A stretch of 64,000 nucleotides of DNA from Micromonospora carbonacea (GTDB lineage: Bacteria > Actinomycetota > Actinomycetes > Mycobacteriales > Micromonosporaceae): assembly GCF_014205165.1 (NCBI RefSeq), contig NZ_JACHMZ010000001.1, forward strand, positions 1,896,001 through 1,960,000, in the 5' to 3' direction. The translations under genes and the position numbers were made by a program. Under the pieces are notes generated by a model that was given only the letters and a program-made list of their open reading frames with translations, ran no database searches and was not told where the DNA came from. Below are positions 21,064-29,886 of the stretch, piece by piece. Each line of letters begins with the position of its first letter. The first letter of the stretch is position 1.

Positions 21064-24000
21064 TCACCCGGCGTCCGTGCCGAACTCGCGCAACTCGTCG
21101 ACGTGGTAGGCGATCTCGGCGGCGGTGCGGTCGGCGAGCAGGTCCGCGACGTCGTACGGCACCCCGTGGCAGACCGCGATGTTGTTGGCCACCGTGGTCG
21201 CCATGAGCGAGTCGCCGCCCAGGTCGAAGAAGTCGGCCTCGACGTCGAGCCGGTCGTAGCCGAACGCGAGCGCGAGGCAGCGCGCCACCGACAGCTCGGT
21301 GTCGGTGTACTCCCCGCCCGGCCGGCCGTCCAGCTCCACCGCGACCGCCGCGACCGTCGACCGGATCTTCTCGGTGGCCTTCGACAGCCGTTCCTCCAGC
21401 GCCTGCATGTGCCGCCCGACGGTGGCCTCGATGTCGGGGCTCAGCCCGACGTCGTACGAGCGCAGCAGGTGGATCAGCTCCCCGGCGTAGTTCAGCTCCC
21501 CGGCGAACAGCCGCGACCGGCGCGAGCGCAGCCCCGCGTCGAGGACGGCCAGGCCCACGGCGGTCGGCAGCGCCTTGAACATGGTGTCGCCGTTGGTGCC
21601 GAAGTCGACGGCCATGCCGATCTCCTTCCAGGCCACCCAGTCCAGGGCGAGCACGTGGCACCGCCCGCCCGCCCGGGAGCGGGCGAGGTTGTCCAGGTAG
21701 TAGTTGGCGGCGGCGTAGTCGGCCTGCCCGGGGGCCGGGAAGACCGACGCGACCGAGGAGAAGTGGGCCACGAAGTCCGGCGGGTCCTCCCGCGTCACCT
21801 CCTCCAGGACGAAGGCCGAGTGCAGCTTCGCCCGCACCACGGCGTCGAACTCGTCGAGCCGGCGGAACATCAGGGTGCTGCCCCCGGGCAGCCCGGCGGC
21901 GTGCACCACGCCGTCGATGCGGCCGAACCGGTGGCGTACCTGGGCGACCGCCTCGGCGAACGCCTTGCTGTCGCCGGCGTCGGCCGACACGCCGACCACC
22001 GTGACCCCCCGCGATTCCAGGTCCCGCACCGCGCGCAGCCGCTCCGCCAGCCGGCCGTCGGACGTGGCCTCCAGCTCGTCCCACTCCTCGCGCGGCGGCA
22101 GCCCGGAGCGGCTGAGCAGCACCAGCGTGATGTCGGGCCGGGCGGTGGCGAAGTCCCGGGCGACGGCGAGGCCGAGCGCCCCGGTGCCGCCCGTGATCAG
22201 GTAGGTGCCGCCCGCGCGCAGGTACGGCCGGGGCTCCCGCGCGCCGGTGGCGAGCTCGACGTCGGGCACCTCGACGAAGACCTCCCGCAGCCGCTGCCCG
22301 CCCCGCAGCACCGACAGGCCGTGCTCGTCGGCGAGGATCTCGGCGGCCAGGGCCGCCGGGGGGACGGCCGGGTCGACGTCGATGTTCTTGACCTTCACGT
22401 ACGGGTACTCGCGGACCAGCACCTTGCCGAAGCCGACGAGCGCGGCGTTCTCCGTCACCGCGGCGGTGTCCCCCTCGTGCGCGCTGACGGCGCTGCGGGT
22501 CAGCACGACCAGGTCGAGCTTCGCGCCGGCCGACATCAGCGCCCTGGCCAGGTGGAACAGGCCGTACAGGTTCTTCGCCGACCGGCGCTCGACCTCCTCG
22601 ACGTCGCCCGCCGGGGTGTCCTCGAACGCCAGGGCGTATACCAGGTGGGTGACGTCGCGGTCCTCGACGAGCCGGACGACGGCGTCGAACGACGCGCCGC
22701 TGTCGGCGGCGAACACCTCGCCGCCGGGGGTCACCGGCTCACCGAGGCGGAGGATGGCGCTCCCGGCGGGCAGCGCCGGGGCCAGCGTCGCCTCGGCGTC
22801 GGTCGCCGGGTCGACCAGGGCGAGCACGGAACCCGCCCGCGTCGTGGCCGCCCCGGGCGGCGGTGCCGGCCGCAGCTCGACGTCGTGGGTCACGGGGTGC
22901 CGCTCGGTGGCGCGTTGCAGCGACATCGTCTGCCGCCAGTCGTCGGGGAACGGAACCCAGGCGGTCGTCTCGTCGAAGACGTACGAGGGGAGCCGCACGA
23001 TCCGCGGGGCCCGGCCCGTCGCCGGCGCCCGCCAGTCGGCCGGGCCGCCCCGCAGGTACGCCCGCGCCGCCTCGGCCAGCGGGCCGGTCACGGGCGGCGG
23101 GTCGTCGGCGAGGATCCGCTCCAGCCCGCGCCGCAGGCCGTCGGCGTCGGCGACGGCCAGCGCGATCCGGTGCCGGTGGGCCGAGCGCGACGCCCGGGCG
23201 GTGTGGCAGACGTCGGCGATGTCGAGGCCGTCGAGCCCGCCGTCGTCGATGAACCGCAGGTAGCTGCGGATCAGCCCGGTCAGCGAGCGCAGCGTGGCCG
23301 CGCTCAACGTGAACAGGTGCTCGCCCGGCTCCGCCGGCGGCACCGGTGCGGCCTCGTGCTCCTCGACGACGACGTGCGCGTTGGTGCCGCCGAGGCCGAA
23401 GGCGCTCACGCCGCAGCGCCGCGGGCCCCCGTCCGCCGGCCACGGCCGCAGGGCGGTGGGGACGAACAGCGGCCCCGAGGCGAAGTCGAGGGCGGGGTTG
23501 GGGTTGACGAAGTTGGCCTGCGGCGGCAGCATCCGGTTGCGCAGCACGGCCACGGCCTTGAGCAGGCCGACCACGCCGGAGCCCTCGAACAGGTGCCCCA
23601 CGTTCGCCTTGACCGTCCCCACCGCGCAGAAGCCCTTGTCCGACGTGTGCCGGGCGAAGGCCAGCTTCATGCCCTCGTGCTCGATCGGGTCGCCCACCCG
23701 GGTGGCCGTGCCGTGCGCCTCGAAGTAGCCCAGCGTGCGGGGGTCGATCCCCGCGTTCTCCCAGGCCCGCAGCAGCAGGTCCGCCTGGGCCTGGGCGCTC
23801 GGGCTGGTGATGCCGTCGGTGTGGCCGTCGTGGTTGACCGCGCTGCCCCGGATCACCGCGTAGATCTGGTCGCCGTCGGCCAGGGCCTGCTCGGTCCGCT
23901 TGAGGACCACGGCCCCGGAGCCCTCGCCGAAGCCGGTGCCGTCGGCCGCCTCGTCGAAGGTGCGGGTCACGCCGTCGGACGACTCGATGCCGATGGCCGA

Positions 24001-24657
24001 GTGTGGGTGCTTGACCGGCGCGAAGACGATCCGCGCCCCGCCGACCACGGCCATCTCGCAGTCGCCGGCCAGCAGGGCGTTCCTCGCCTGGTGCACCGCG
24101 ACCAGCGTGGCCGAGCAGGCGGTGTCCACGACGAGGCTCGGGCCGCGCAGGTCGAGCAGGTGGGACAGCCGGTTGGCCAGCATGGCCGGGATGTTCCCGG
24201 TGATCGCCTGCTGGTTGGCCGACGGGTCGACCCGGGAGAGGTAGTCCAGGTAGGTCGAGCCCGGGTTCGTCGCGAAGCCCACGAAGACGCCGGTCCGGCT
24301 GCCGCGCAGCCGGTCGGCGGAGTATCCGGCGTCCTCCAGCGCGAGGAACATGGCGCGCAGCGCCATCCGGTGATGCGGATCGGTCAGGGCCGCCTGCCGG
24401 GGCGTCATGCCGAACACGGCGTAGTCGAAGCTGTCGACGGCGTCGAGGAAGCACCCGTTGTGGTAGTCGATGTCGGTGTCCTCCACCGGCTCGACGGACG
24501 TGGCCCGCAGGTAGTGGATGTACTCGCCCAACGTGTCCCGGCGGTGCTGGGGGAACGGCCGGGTGAGGCTGACGCCGGCGCTGACGACGCGCCACAGGGC
24601 GTCCAGGCCGGCCACCCCCGGCAGATCCACCGAGGTGCCGACGATCGCGATGCTCAT
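21064..24657 (-). CDS. AT-less type I polyketide synthase, KS-KR-ACP
   Basis: About 1197 residues. The ketosynthase (residues about 1-420) has the Cys-His-His triad in DTACSAT (near 179), HGTATRVGDP (near 313) and NVGHLFEGSG (near 348). There is no acyltransferase domain. A KR with its structural half and Rossmann half follows (TGGTGALG near 822; catalytic set in HFSSVASVF and DYAAANYYLDN, with Lys in VRAKLHSAF). The ACP has the phosphopantetheine Ser in FFDLGGDSLMA near 1150. No DH, ER, MT or TE is seen. Extension units must come in trans, and two free acyltransferase genes sit immediately upstream. The KS active-site regions are intact but flanking text such as DPHHRMALR is unusual. ATG 24657 is chosen on KS homology and AAGGGA upstream. 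Confidence 0.92.
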   Translation of the reverse strand: MSIAIVGTSVDLPGVAGLDALWRVVSAGVSLTRPFPQHRRDTLGEYIHYLRATSVEPVEDTDIDYHNGCFLDAVDSFDYAVFGMTPRQAALTDPHHRMALRAMFLALEDAGYSADRLRGSRTGVFVGFATNPGSTYLDYLSRVDPSANQQAITGNIPAMLANRLSHLLDLRGPSLVVDTACSATLVAVHQARNALLAGDCEMAVVGGARIVFAPVKHPHSAIGIESSDGVTRTFDEAADGTGFGEGSGAVVLKRTEQALADGDQIYAVIRGSAVNHDGHTDGITSPSAQAQADLLLRAWENAGIDPRTLGYFEAHGTATRVGDPIEHEGMKLAFARHTSDKGFCAVGTVKANVGHLFEGSGVVGLLKAVAVLRNRMLPPQANFVNPNPALDFASGPLFVPTALRPWPADGGPRRCGVSAFGLGGTNAHVVVEEHEAAPVPPAEPGEHLFTLSAATLRSLTGLIRSYLRFIDDGGLDGLDIADVCHTARASRSAHRHRIALAVADADGLRRGLERILADDPPPVTGPLAEAARAYLRGGPADWRAPATGRAPRIVRLPSYVFDETTAWVPFPDDWRQTMSLQRATERHPVTHDVELRPAPPPGAATTRAGSVLALVDPATDAEATLAPALPAGSAILRLGEPVTPGGEVFAADSGASFDAVVRLVEDRDVTHLVYALAFEDTPAGDVEEVERRSAKNLYGLFHLARALMSAGAKLDLVVLTRSAVSAHEGDTAAVTENAALVGFGKVLVREYPYVKVKNIDVDPAVPPAALAAEILADEHGLSVLRGGQRLREVFVEVPDVELATGAREPRPYLRAGGTYLITGGTGALGLAVARDFATARPDITLVLLSRSGLPPREEWDELEATSDGRLAERLRAVRDLESRGVTVVGVSADAGDSKAFAEAVAQVRHRFGRIDGVVHAAGLPGGSTLMFRRLDEFDAVVRAKLHSAFVLEEVTREDPPDFVAHFSSVASVFPAPGQADYAAANYYLDNLARSRAGGRCHVLALDWVAWKEIGMAVDFGTNGDTMFKALPTAVGLAVLDAGLRSRRSRLFAGELNYAGELIHLLRSYDVGLSPDIEATVGRHMQALEERLSKATEKIRSTVAAVAVELDGRPGGEYTDTELSVARCLALAFGYDRLDVEADFFDLGGDSLMATTVANNIAVCHGVPYDVADLLADRTAAEIAYHVDELREFGTDAG

Positions 24658-24668
24658 GGTGCGTCCCT

Positions 24669-25505
24669 TCAGTGGATCCGGCTCACGAGAGCGTTGAGGG
24701 TGCTGCCGTTGACCTCGTCGAACCGGGTGACCCCCGCCGCGCGCAGCGTGGCGACGGCGCGTACCCACTGCACCGGCGCGGTCACCTGGCGGGCCAGCAG
24801 GTCGGGCCCCCGCGCGGGCGCGAAGACCTCCCCGGTCACGCTGGAGACCACGGTGCCGTGGCCGGTGGCGAACACGCAGTCGCGCAGCTCCGCGCGAAGC
24901 TGCGCCTCGACCGGCGCCATCAGCGGGGTGTGGAACGGGCCGCTGACGTTGAGCGGGACCACGCGCGCGCCGGGCAGGGCACCGATGGCCTTGGCGGCCA
25001 CGGCGACCTCCACCCGGTCGCCGGCGATCGTCGTCTGGGTGTCGGCGTTGAAGTTGGCCACGTGCACGTTGGCCAGGCCCGTCTCCCGCAGGGCGCGTTG
25101 GACGAAGGCCGCCGGGACGCCCTGCACCGCCGACATCCCCCCGCCGGTGACCCCCGCCATCAGCGCGCCGCGCCGATTCACCAGCCGCAGCGCCGTTTCG
25201 AATTCGAGCACGCCGGCGGCGACCAGCGCGTTGTATTCGCCGAGGCTGTGCCCGGCGAAGAACGGGTATCCGTCGGATTCCTCGGCGACCTGACGGAAAC
25301 CGAGCAGCGCATTGACGACGAACACCGCTGGCTGGGCGTGTCGGGTGTCCCGCAGCCTACGTCCGGGATCTCGGACGCACAGTTCTTCGATCGAGTATCC
25401 GAGGATGTCGTCCGCCAGCGCGGTGATGTCCGGGAACTGCTCGAAAAGGCCTGCTCCCATTCCCCTGCGCTGCACGCCCTGGCCGGGAAACAGTAGACAT
25501 CGCAT
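24669..25505 (-). CDS. Trans-acting malonyl-CoA:ACP acyltransferase (FabD-like)
   Basis: 278 residues. Opening LLFPGQGVQRRGMG, nucleophile Ser in GHSLGEYNAL near residue 86, the malonate-carboxylate-binding Arg about 25 residues on in NRRGALMAG, and the catalytic His in GPFHTPLM near 190 are all present, so it should load malonyl units. With an AT-less synthase starting 11 bp downstream it is the expected trans-AT. The start is strongly supported by AGGAGG just upstream, which overlaps the stop region of the preceding acyltransferase gene. Confidence 0.92.
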   Translation of the reverse strand: MRCLLFPGQGVQRRGMGAGLFEQFPDITALADDILGYSIEELCVRDPGRRLRDTRHAQPAVFVVNALLGFRQVAEESDGYPFFAGHSLGEYNALVAAGVLEFETALRLVNRRGALMAGVTGGGMSAVQGVPAAFVQRALRETGLANVHVANFNADTQTTIAGDRVEVAVAAKAIGALPGARVVPLNVSGPFHTPLMAPVEAQLRAELRDCVFATGHGTVVSSVTGEVFAPARGPDLLARQVTAPVQWVRAVATLRAAGVTRFDEVNGSTLNALVSRIH

Positions 25506-25514
25506 GCTTTCCTC

Positions 25515-26606
25515 CTAGCGCCCGGGGCGCGAAAACTGTCGGACCGGCTCGAAGCGCAGGCGTCGGCCCACGCCGTCGAGGCATTCCCTGGTGAAACGGC
25601 GCGCGGACGGCCCCGGGCCGAAGTCCACGACGCGGTCGACCGCGGCGTCGGAGACGGCGTGGCGTGCCGCGAGCTCCCACTCGATCGGGCGCAGCAGCAC
25701 CTGGGCGAGGAACTCCGCCACCAGGTCCGGCGAGCCCTGGAGGTTGCGCGGGCCGTCGGTGGCGTACACCGGCAGTCGTAGCTGGTCGCCGGCCGGCAGC
25801 GGGCCGATGAAGCGGCGGTCGTCGTCGACCCGGCGCGCCGCCGGGGCCAGGCGGGGGCTGTGGAAGGGGATGGTGCTGGGCAGGAAGGCCCAGCTCACGC
25901 CCACCCGCCCGAGGCGGGGTTCGTGGGCGAAGTAGAACGCGAGAAGCTCGACGGGCAGCCCGCTGAGCACGTGCGAGCCGGGAGAGTTGGTCAGGCCCAC
26001 GGTGAGCGCGCTGCCGCTGCCGTTGAACGCGGCCACCATCGCGTGCAGCTCGGCGCGGGGGACGCCGGACAGCGCGGCCATCGGTCCGGGGCCGTCGCCA
26101 CGGTGGCCCCGGGTCAGGTACCGGGCCACCGCGTCCGCGTCGGGCACCGGCCCGCCGTCGAGCTCGTGGGCGCGCACCAGGCTGACCGCCACCAGCCGCA
26201 GCAGCGCGGTCGCGACGCCCAGGAACTCGTCCGTCCGCCGCAGGCGCAGGCCGGCGAGGATGGCGGCGGGCAGCCCGATGCTGTGGCCCAGCGCGCCGAC
26301 CGCCCCGTCCGGGTGGCCCCGGGCGGGCTGGAGGTGACAGGCCTGGTAGAGGTGGACGCAGATCCCCGCGGCCACCGAGCCCGCCGGCACGCCGCCGGGC
26401 GCGCCGAGCCACTGCCGCAGCGCCGAGCCGTCGGGGGACAGCCGGGCCCGGGCCGGCGGGTCGAGGTAGGCGGCCACCTCGTCGAATGCGTCGAATGCGG
26501 CCTGGAAGAATGCGGAGTTCTCGGGGGCGGAATGCAGTCCGCGGAGCGCGGGGAGCAGATTCTCGTTGGTGCTGCCAATGCCGTCGAAGAGCAGCAACGT
26601 ACGCAC
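25515..26606 (-). CDS. Second trans-acting acyltransferase-like protein, divergent
   Basis: About 363 residues from GTG 26606 (GAGG 6 nt upstream; ATG 26642 is an in-frame alternative). It has an acyltransferase fold opening RTLLLFDGIGST, nucleophile Ser in GHSIGLPAA near residue 106, and His in IPFHSPRLAPA near 247. It differs from the FabD-like neighbour: the segment after the Ser is longer and no Arg stands clearly at the malonate position, and it reads more like starter-unit or fungal-FAS-type transacylases. Tandem trans-AT pairs often combine a loader with an acyl hydrolase or starter transferase. First gene of the five-gene operon. Confidence 0.75.
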   Translation of the reverse strand: MRTLLLFDGIGSTNENLLPALRGLHSAPENSAFFQAAFDAFDEVAAYLDPPARARLSPDGSALRQWLGAPGGVPAGSVAAGICVHLYQACHLQPARGHPDGAVGALGHSIGLPAAILAGLRLRRTDEFLGVATALLRLVAVSLVRAHELDGGPVPDADAVARYLTRGHRGDGPGPMAALSGVPRAELHAMVAAFNGSGSALTVGLTNSPGSHVLSGLPVELLAFYFAHEPRLGRVGVSWAFLPSTIPFHSPRLAPAARRVDDDRRFIGPLPAGDQLRLPVYATDGPRNLQGSPDLVAEFLAQVLLRPIEWELAARHAVSDAAVDRVVDFGPGPSARRFTRECLDGVGRRLRFEPVRQFSRPGR

Positions 26607-26932
26607 AACCGACCTCGACCTTCCGGTTATGGCATGATTCAACTCAGTTGTGGCTGCGTTGGTTGCGGTGATGCCTCCGGCGCTTCCCGAAACGTGGAAG
26701 ACCAGGCTGACGGGGTGTCGGACGAGACTTTACCAAGAGATCTTTCTCAATGTAAGTGCGAGTGGTCCGTTCGATTCTCCGACTCGCCTGGTGCCCGCGT
26801 GGTGTTTCTGGCGCGTTTCCTGCGCGACAGAGCGGGCGATCGGCCGGTCTCGGGCCAATCCGGGGCCACGGGTGCAGGTCAGGTCGAACACGGGCCATTC
26901 ACCGCACCGTCGGCGTCGGCGTCGGCGGACGG
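26607..26932. other. Promoter region of the polyketide operon
   Basis: Unusually AT-containing for this window (26630-26760). It must hold the promoter of the five-gene operon on the minus strand, since the next gene upstream also runs on the minus strand and ends at 26933. An AGATCT-centred short palindrome lies near 26740. No -10/-35 pair is convincing. No credible small gene. Confidence 0.45.
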
Positions 26933-28144
26933 TCAGGCCGGACCGGGCCACTCCACCGCCGGCGGGAGCCCGACGAACGCCGCGTACGCCGCCAGCGCCG
27001 CGTCGACCCGCGCCCGGGTGGCGGCGTCGAGGTCGACCAGCGGGCGCACCGCCACCTTCACCCTCGTCCTGCCCAGCGTCCGCTTCCACGTGCCGGCCAC
27101 CCGGCCGTCGCGTACCACCGTCGACTGGAACACCCCGTTGCCGCCGGGGACGATCGCCTGCTTGTGCTCCGGGGCGACCATCAGCGACCGGTCCTTGAAA
27201 CCCAGCAGGTATTCGTCGAAGCCGGGCAGGGCGTGCACGTCGTCGACCGGGGCGCGGGGCGCGTCGAGCAGGGCCGGGTCGGCCACCGCCTCCGCGCCGT
27301 CGACCGTCACGGTGGTGAGCGCGTCGCCGGCGGCGGCGATGCCCCGCTTCGCGTCGGTGGCGGTCAGGCCCGTCCAGCCGGCGAAGTCCTGCCGGGTGGT
27401 GGGGCCGTGGCTGCGGAAGTAGCGCACCGCCAGCAGGCCGAGGGCCTCGTCGCGGTCGGGGCGGTGCGGGTCGGGCACCCACTGGTCGAGCAGCGCGAAC
27501 GTCTGCTCCGTGCCGACGTGCGGGGCGATGCAGGTGACGCCCTTCTGCGCCGCATACCACAACAGGTGGTAGCCGCGCGGGCCGGTGGTGTCGATGCCGG
27601 CCGCGTCGAGGGTGGCCTGGCACTGCGACCGGGTCAGCCGCGCCCGGCCGGCCAGCGCCGCGCCGAGCACGTCGGCGGCCCGGTCGGCCTCCGCCAGGCT
27701 GAGCCCGAGGAATGCCCGGCGGGGCCCGGCGGCGGCCAGGGTGCGCACGCCGGTGACGTCCAGCATCCACCGGGCGTCCCGGGACGGCACCAGGTGCACG
27801 GTGCCCCGCATCGGCCAGGTGCGCAGCGCCTCCCGCCGCTCCAGGGCCGCCTGCACGTCGGCCTGCGTCCAGCCGGGCAGCCGCAGCCCGAGCGACCACA
27901 GGCCGCTCGCCGCGTCCTGCGCCTGCATCGCGCCGAACCACTCGACGACCCCGGCCACGCTCTCGGGGCGGGCCGTGGGATGGGGGCGCAGCAGCAGGGC
28001 GGTCATCCGCAGCGCGAGCGCCTCCGCGCCGGTGAGCTCCGCCCGGCCGGTCAGCGCCGCCGCCGTTCCCGCGCCGCCCGCCCGCCCACGCGCTCCGCTC
28101 GTCGCCACGTCTCCGCCGCCTTCCGCCACCTCGACGGTCAGCAT
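26933..28144 (-). CDS. Winged-helix DNA glycosylase of the AlkZ/YcaQ family
   Basis: About 403 residues. The family's catalytic QxQ motif is present in FGAMQAQDAASGLWS, followed by WPMRGTVHLVPSRDARWML and the C-terminal GFDEYLLGFKDRSLMV, all hallmarks of the HTH_42/AlkZ family. Members of this family excise bulky alkyl adducts or unhook interstrand crosslinks, and in actinomycetes they often give self-protection against DNA-alkylating metabolites. Whether this copy is tied to the neighbouring polyketide operon is unknown. Start uncertain: ATG 28144 lacks a ribosome-binding site; GTG 28108 is the alternative. Confidence 0.85.
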   Translation of the reverse strand: MLTVEVAEGGGDVATSGARGRAGGAGTAAALTGRAELTGAEALALRMTALLLRPHPTARPESVAGVVEWFGAMQAQDAASGLWSLGLRLPGWTQADVQAALERREALRTWPMRGTVHLVPSRDARWMLDVTGVRTLAAAGPRRAFLGLSLAEADRAADVLGAALAGRARLTRSQCQATLDAAGIDTTGPRGYHLLWYAAQKGVTCIAPHVGTEQTFALLDQWVPDPHRPDRDEALGLLAVRYFRSHGPTTRQDFAGWTGLTATDAKRGIAAAGDALTTVTVDGAEAVADPALLDAPRAPVDDVHALPGFDEYLLGFKDRSLMVAPEHKQAIVPGGNGVFQSTVVRDGRVAGTWKRTLGRTRVKVAVRPLVDLDAATRARVDAALAAYAAFVGLPPAVEWPGPA

Positions 28145-28177
28145 AGGGCCGGTCACCGACACCCGCCGGACCCGCGA

Positions 28178-28213
28178 CCGGGCGGGCGGATCACCAGGGA
28201 TCCGCCCGCCCGG
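28178..28213 (-). terminator. 15-bp perfect stem-loop after the PRC-barrel gene
   Basis: Arms 28178-28192 and 28199-28213 pair exactly around a 6-nt loop, between the minus-strand gene ending at 28255 and the AlkZ-like gene starting at 28144. Probably ends the upstream transcript. Confidence 0.65.
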
Positions 28214-28254
28214 GGTCGTACCGTCGCGCGGCAGGTCACCGCCGGGGCGTCGCG

Positions 28255-28992
28255 TCAGCGGCGGGGCCGGGCCGACTGCGGGACGTCCGCCTCCACCCGC
28301 TCGCGGCGCAGCCGTTCGTCGACGGGCTGGTCCTCGACGACCTCGTCCCTGGTCAGCCGGACCCGCTCGACGGGGACCTGTTCCTTGCTGACCACCGGGT
28401 GCTCGGCGCGCAGCCGCAGCTCCTGCTGCTCGTCGCCGATCTCGGCCCGCGCCCGCCGGTCGCCCGGCGCGATCGGCTCGCGCTCGACGCGCACCTCGTC
28501 GTGCTCGACGGGGACGGTGGTGTGCACGTCCTCGTCGACGACGTGCTTGCGCAGCCGCGCGGTGCCGGCCGGCTCGCTCTCGGTGCCCACCAGCAGCCGC
28601 TCCTCGGAGCGGGTCAGCTCCGGCCCCCGCGGGTAGCCGGCGGCCTGCTGGCGCGACGGTGCCGGCGGGGTGGGCGGCGGGAGCTGGTAGTGCGCGTAGA
28701 GCTGGGTGAGCTGCCGGGCGTCCAGCGGCTCGTCGGTGCCCGTCTCGACGCTGGGCGCGCCGCGCACGGTCGCCTTGTCGTACGGCAGGCCCAGCCTGTC
28801 CTGCTGCATCCGGGCCGACTGGAGCGGGGCCATCGACTCGTGGTGGCCCATCACGCCGGTCTTCACGCTGACCCAGGTCGGCTCGCCGGCGGCGTCGGCC
28901 CACACCTGGCCCACGCTGCCGATCTTCGCACCCGAGCGGTCCTGGACGTCCTGCCCGTACAGCGAGCGGATCTGCTGCTCGGTCAGTCGCAT
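28255..28992 (-). CDS. PRC-barrel and DUF2382 domain protein
   Basis: 245 residues. Residues 1-95 form a PRC-barrel (SLYGQDVQDRSGAKIGSVGQ, EPTWVSVKTG, LPYDKATVRGAP). After a Pro-rich linker the DUF2382 domain appears (LTRSEERLLVGTE, then KEQVPVERVRLTRDEVVEDQ), with its alternating Val/Glu/Arg strand repeats. Such proteins are common, often stress-associated, in actinobacteria and cyanobacteria; the biochemical role is unknown. The start is supported by AGAGGAAGGA upstream of ATG 28992. Divergent from the HipA-like gene. Confidence 0.85.
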   Translation of the reverse strand: MRLTEQQIRSLYGQDVQDRSGAKIGSVGQVWADAAGEPTWVSVKTGVMGHHESMAPLQSARMQQDRLGLPYDKATVRGAPSVETGTDEPLDARQLTQLYAHYQLPPPTPPAPSRQQAAGYPRGPELTRSEERLLVGTESEPAGTARLRKHVVDEDVHTTVPVEHDEVRVEREPIAPGDRRARAEIGDEQQELRLRAEHPVVSKEQVPVERVRLTRDEVVEDQPVDERLRRERVEADVPQSARPRR

Positions 28993-29114
28993 TGGCTCGT
29001 CCTTCCTCTCGTGGGTCACGACGTGGCTACCCGGGCCGCTCCGGGAGCATTCCGGGGCGCGGTCGTGGATAGCAGCGCCGGCGGCGGTCCGCGCGGGCGC
29101 GCAGGGGTTGCGGC

Positions 29115-29120
29115 TAGGGT
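29115..29120 (+). promoter_or_regulatory. TAGGGT -10 box placed for a leaderless GTG start
   Basis: TAGGGT ends 7 nt before GTG 29128, the spacing expected when the transcript begins at the start codon itself. Confidence 0.5.
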
Positions 29121-29127
29121 GGGCCTC

Positions 29128-29886
29128 GTGCTCCGCCAGGTCACCGGAATCCGCTACGTCACCCCGCTGCGCGAGGGCGGCTCGCTGCCCGGTGTGGTCG
29201 AGGCCGACGACCTCGGCACGTACGTGGCGAAGTTCCGGGGCGCGGGGCAGGGGCCGAAGGCGCTGGTCGCCGAGGTGATCTGCGGCGAGCTGGCCCGCCG
29301 GCTCGGGCTGTCGGTGCCCCGGCTGGTGGTGCTGGACATCGACCCCGTCATCGGCCGGGCCGAGCCCGACCCGGAGGTGCAGGAGCTGCTGCGCGGCAGC
29401 GGCGGGCCGAACCTCGGGATGGACTTCCTGCCCGGCGCGCTCGGCTACGACCCGGTGGCGCACCCGGTCGACCCCGCGCTGGCCTCCCGGGTGCTCTGGT
29501 TCGACGCGTTCACCGAGAACGTCGACCGCAGCTGGCGCAACCCCAACCTGCTGATCTGGCACCGCGAGCTGTGGCTGATCGACCACGGCGCCTGCCTCTA
29601 CTTCCAGCACAACTGGCCGCGCGCCGAGGCGGCCGTGCACCGGGCGTACCGCGCCGACGACCACGTGCTCGCGCCCTACGCGAGCCGGCTGGCCGAGGCC
29701 GACGCCGACCTGGCGCGCCGGGTCACCCCCGCCCTGCTCGCCGAGGTGCTGGCGCTGGTGCCGGACGCCTGGCTGGCCGGGCCCGACTTCGGCTCCGCCG
29801 ACGCGGCCCGCGCCGCGTACACCGACCACCTCGCCCGCCGGGTGGCGCGCACCGCCGACTGGCTGCCGCAGGGGAGCGTCGCGTGA
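29128..29886 (+). CDS. HipA-like kinase family protein
   Basis: 252 residues. It resembles the kinase lobe of HipA: GTYVAKFRGAGQGPKALVAE (nucleotide-binding Lys), RLGLSVPRLVVLDID, then a catalytic-type region WFDAFTENVDRSWRNPNLL and LWLIDHGACLYF (metal Asp). There is no HipB-like DNA-binding partner; instead a DUF3037 gene follows with a GTGA overlap, a pairing seen repeatedly in actinobacteria. Probably phosphorylates a protein; target unknown. GTG 29128 fits a leaderless promoter (TAGGGT, 7 nt). Confidence 0.8.
   Translation: MLRQVTGIRYVTPLREGGSLPGVVEADDLGTYVAKFRGAGQGPKALVAEVICGELARRLGLSVPRLVVLDIDPVIGRAEPDPEVQELLRGSGGPNLGMDFLPGALGYDPVAHPVDPALASRVLWFDAFTENVDRSWRNPNLLIWHRELWLIDHGACLYFQHNWPRAEAAVHRAYRADDHVLAPYASRLAEADADLARRVTPALLAEVLALVPDAWLAGPDFGSADAARAAYTDHLARRVARTADWLPQGSVA

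Noticed and set aside
21022..25293. 1423-codon plus-strand frame opposite the polyketide synthase
   Set aside because: Composition is that of a shadow frame and the minus strand has complete KS, KR and ACP motifs.
26644..26898. 84-codon minus-strand frame upstream of the polyketide operon
   Set aside because: Highly basic, no ribosome-binding site, no recognisable fold; more likely promoter DNA.
26933..28144. AlkZ-like glycosylase as self-resistance gene of the polyketide operon
   Set aside because: It is outside the operon, separated by 326 bp, and nothing suggests the product alkylates DNA; left as an unlinked gene.
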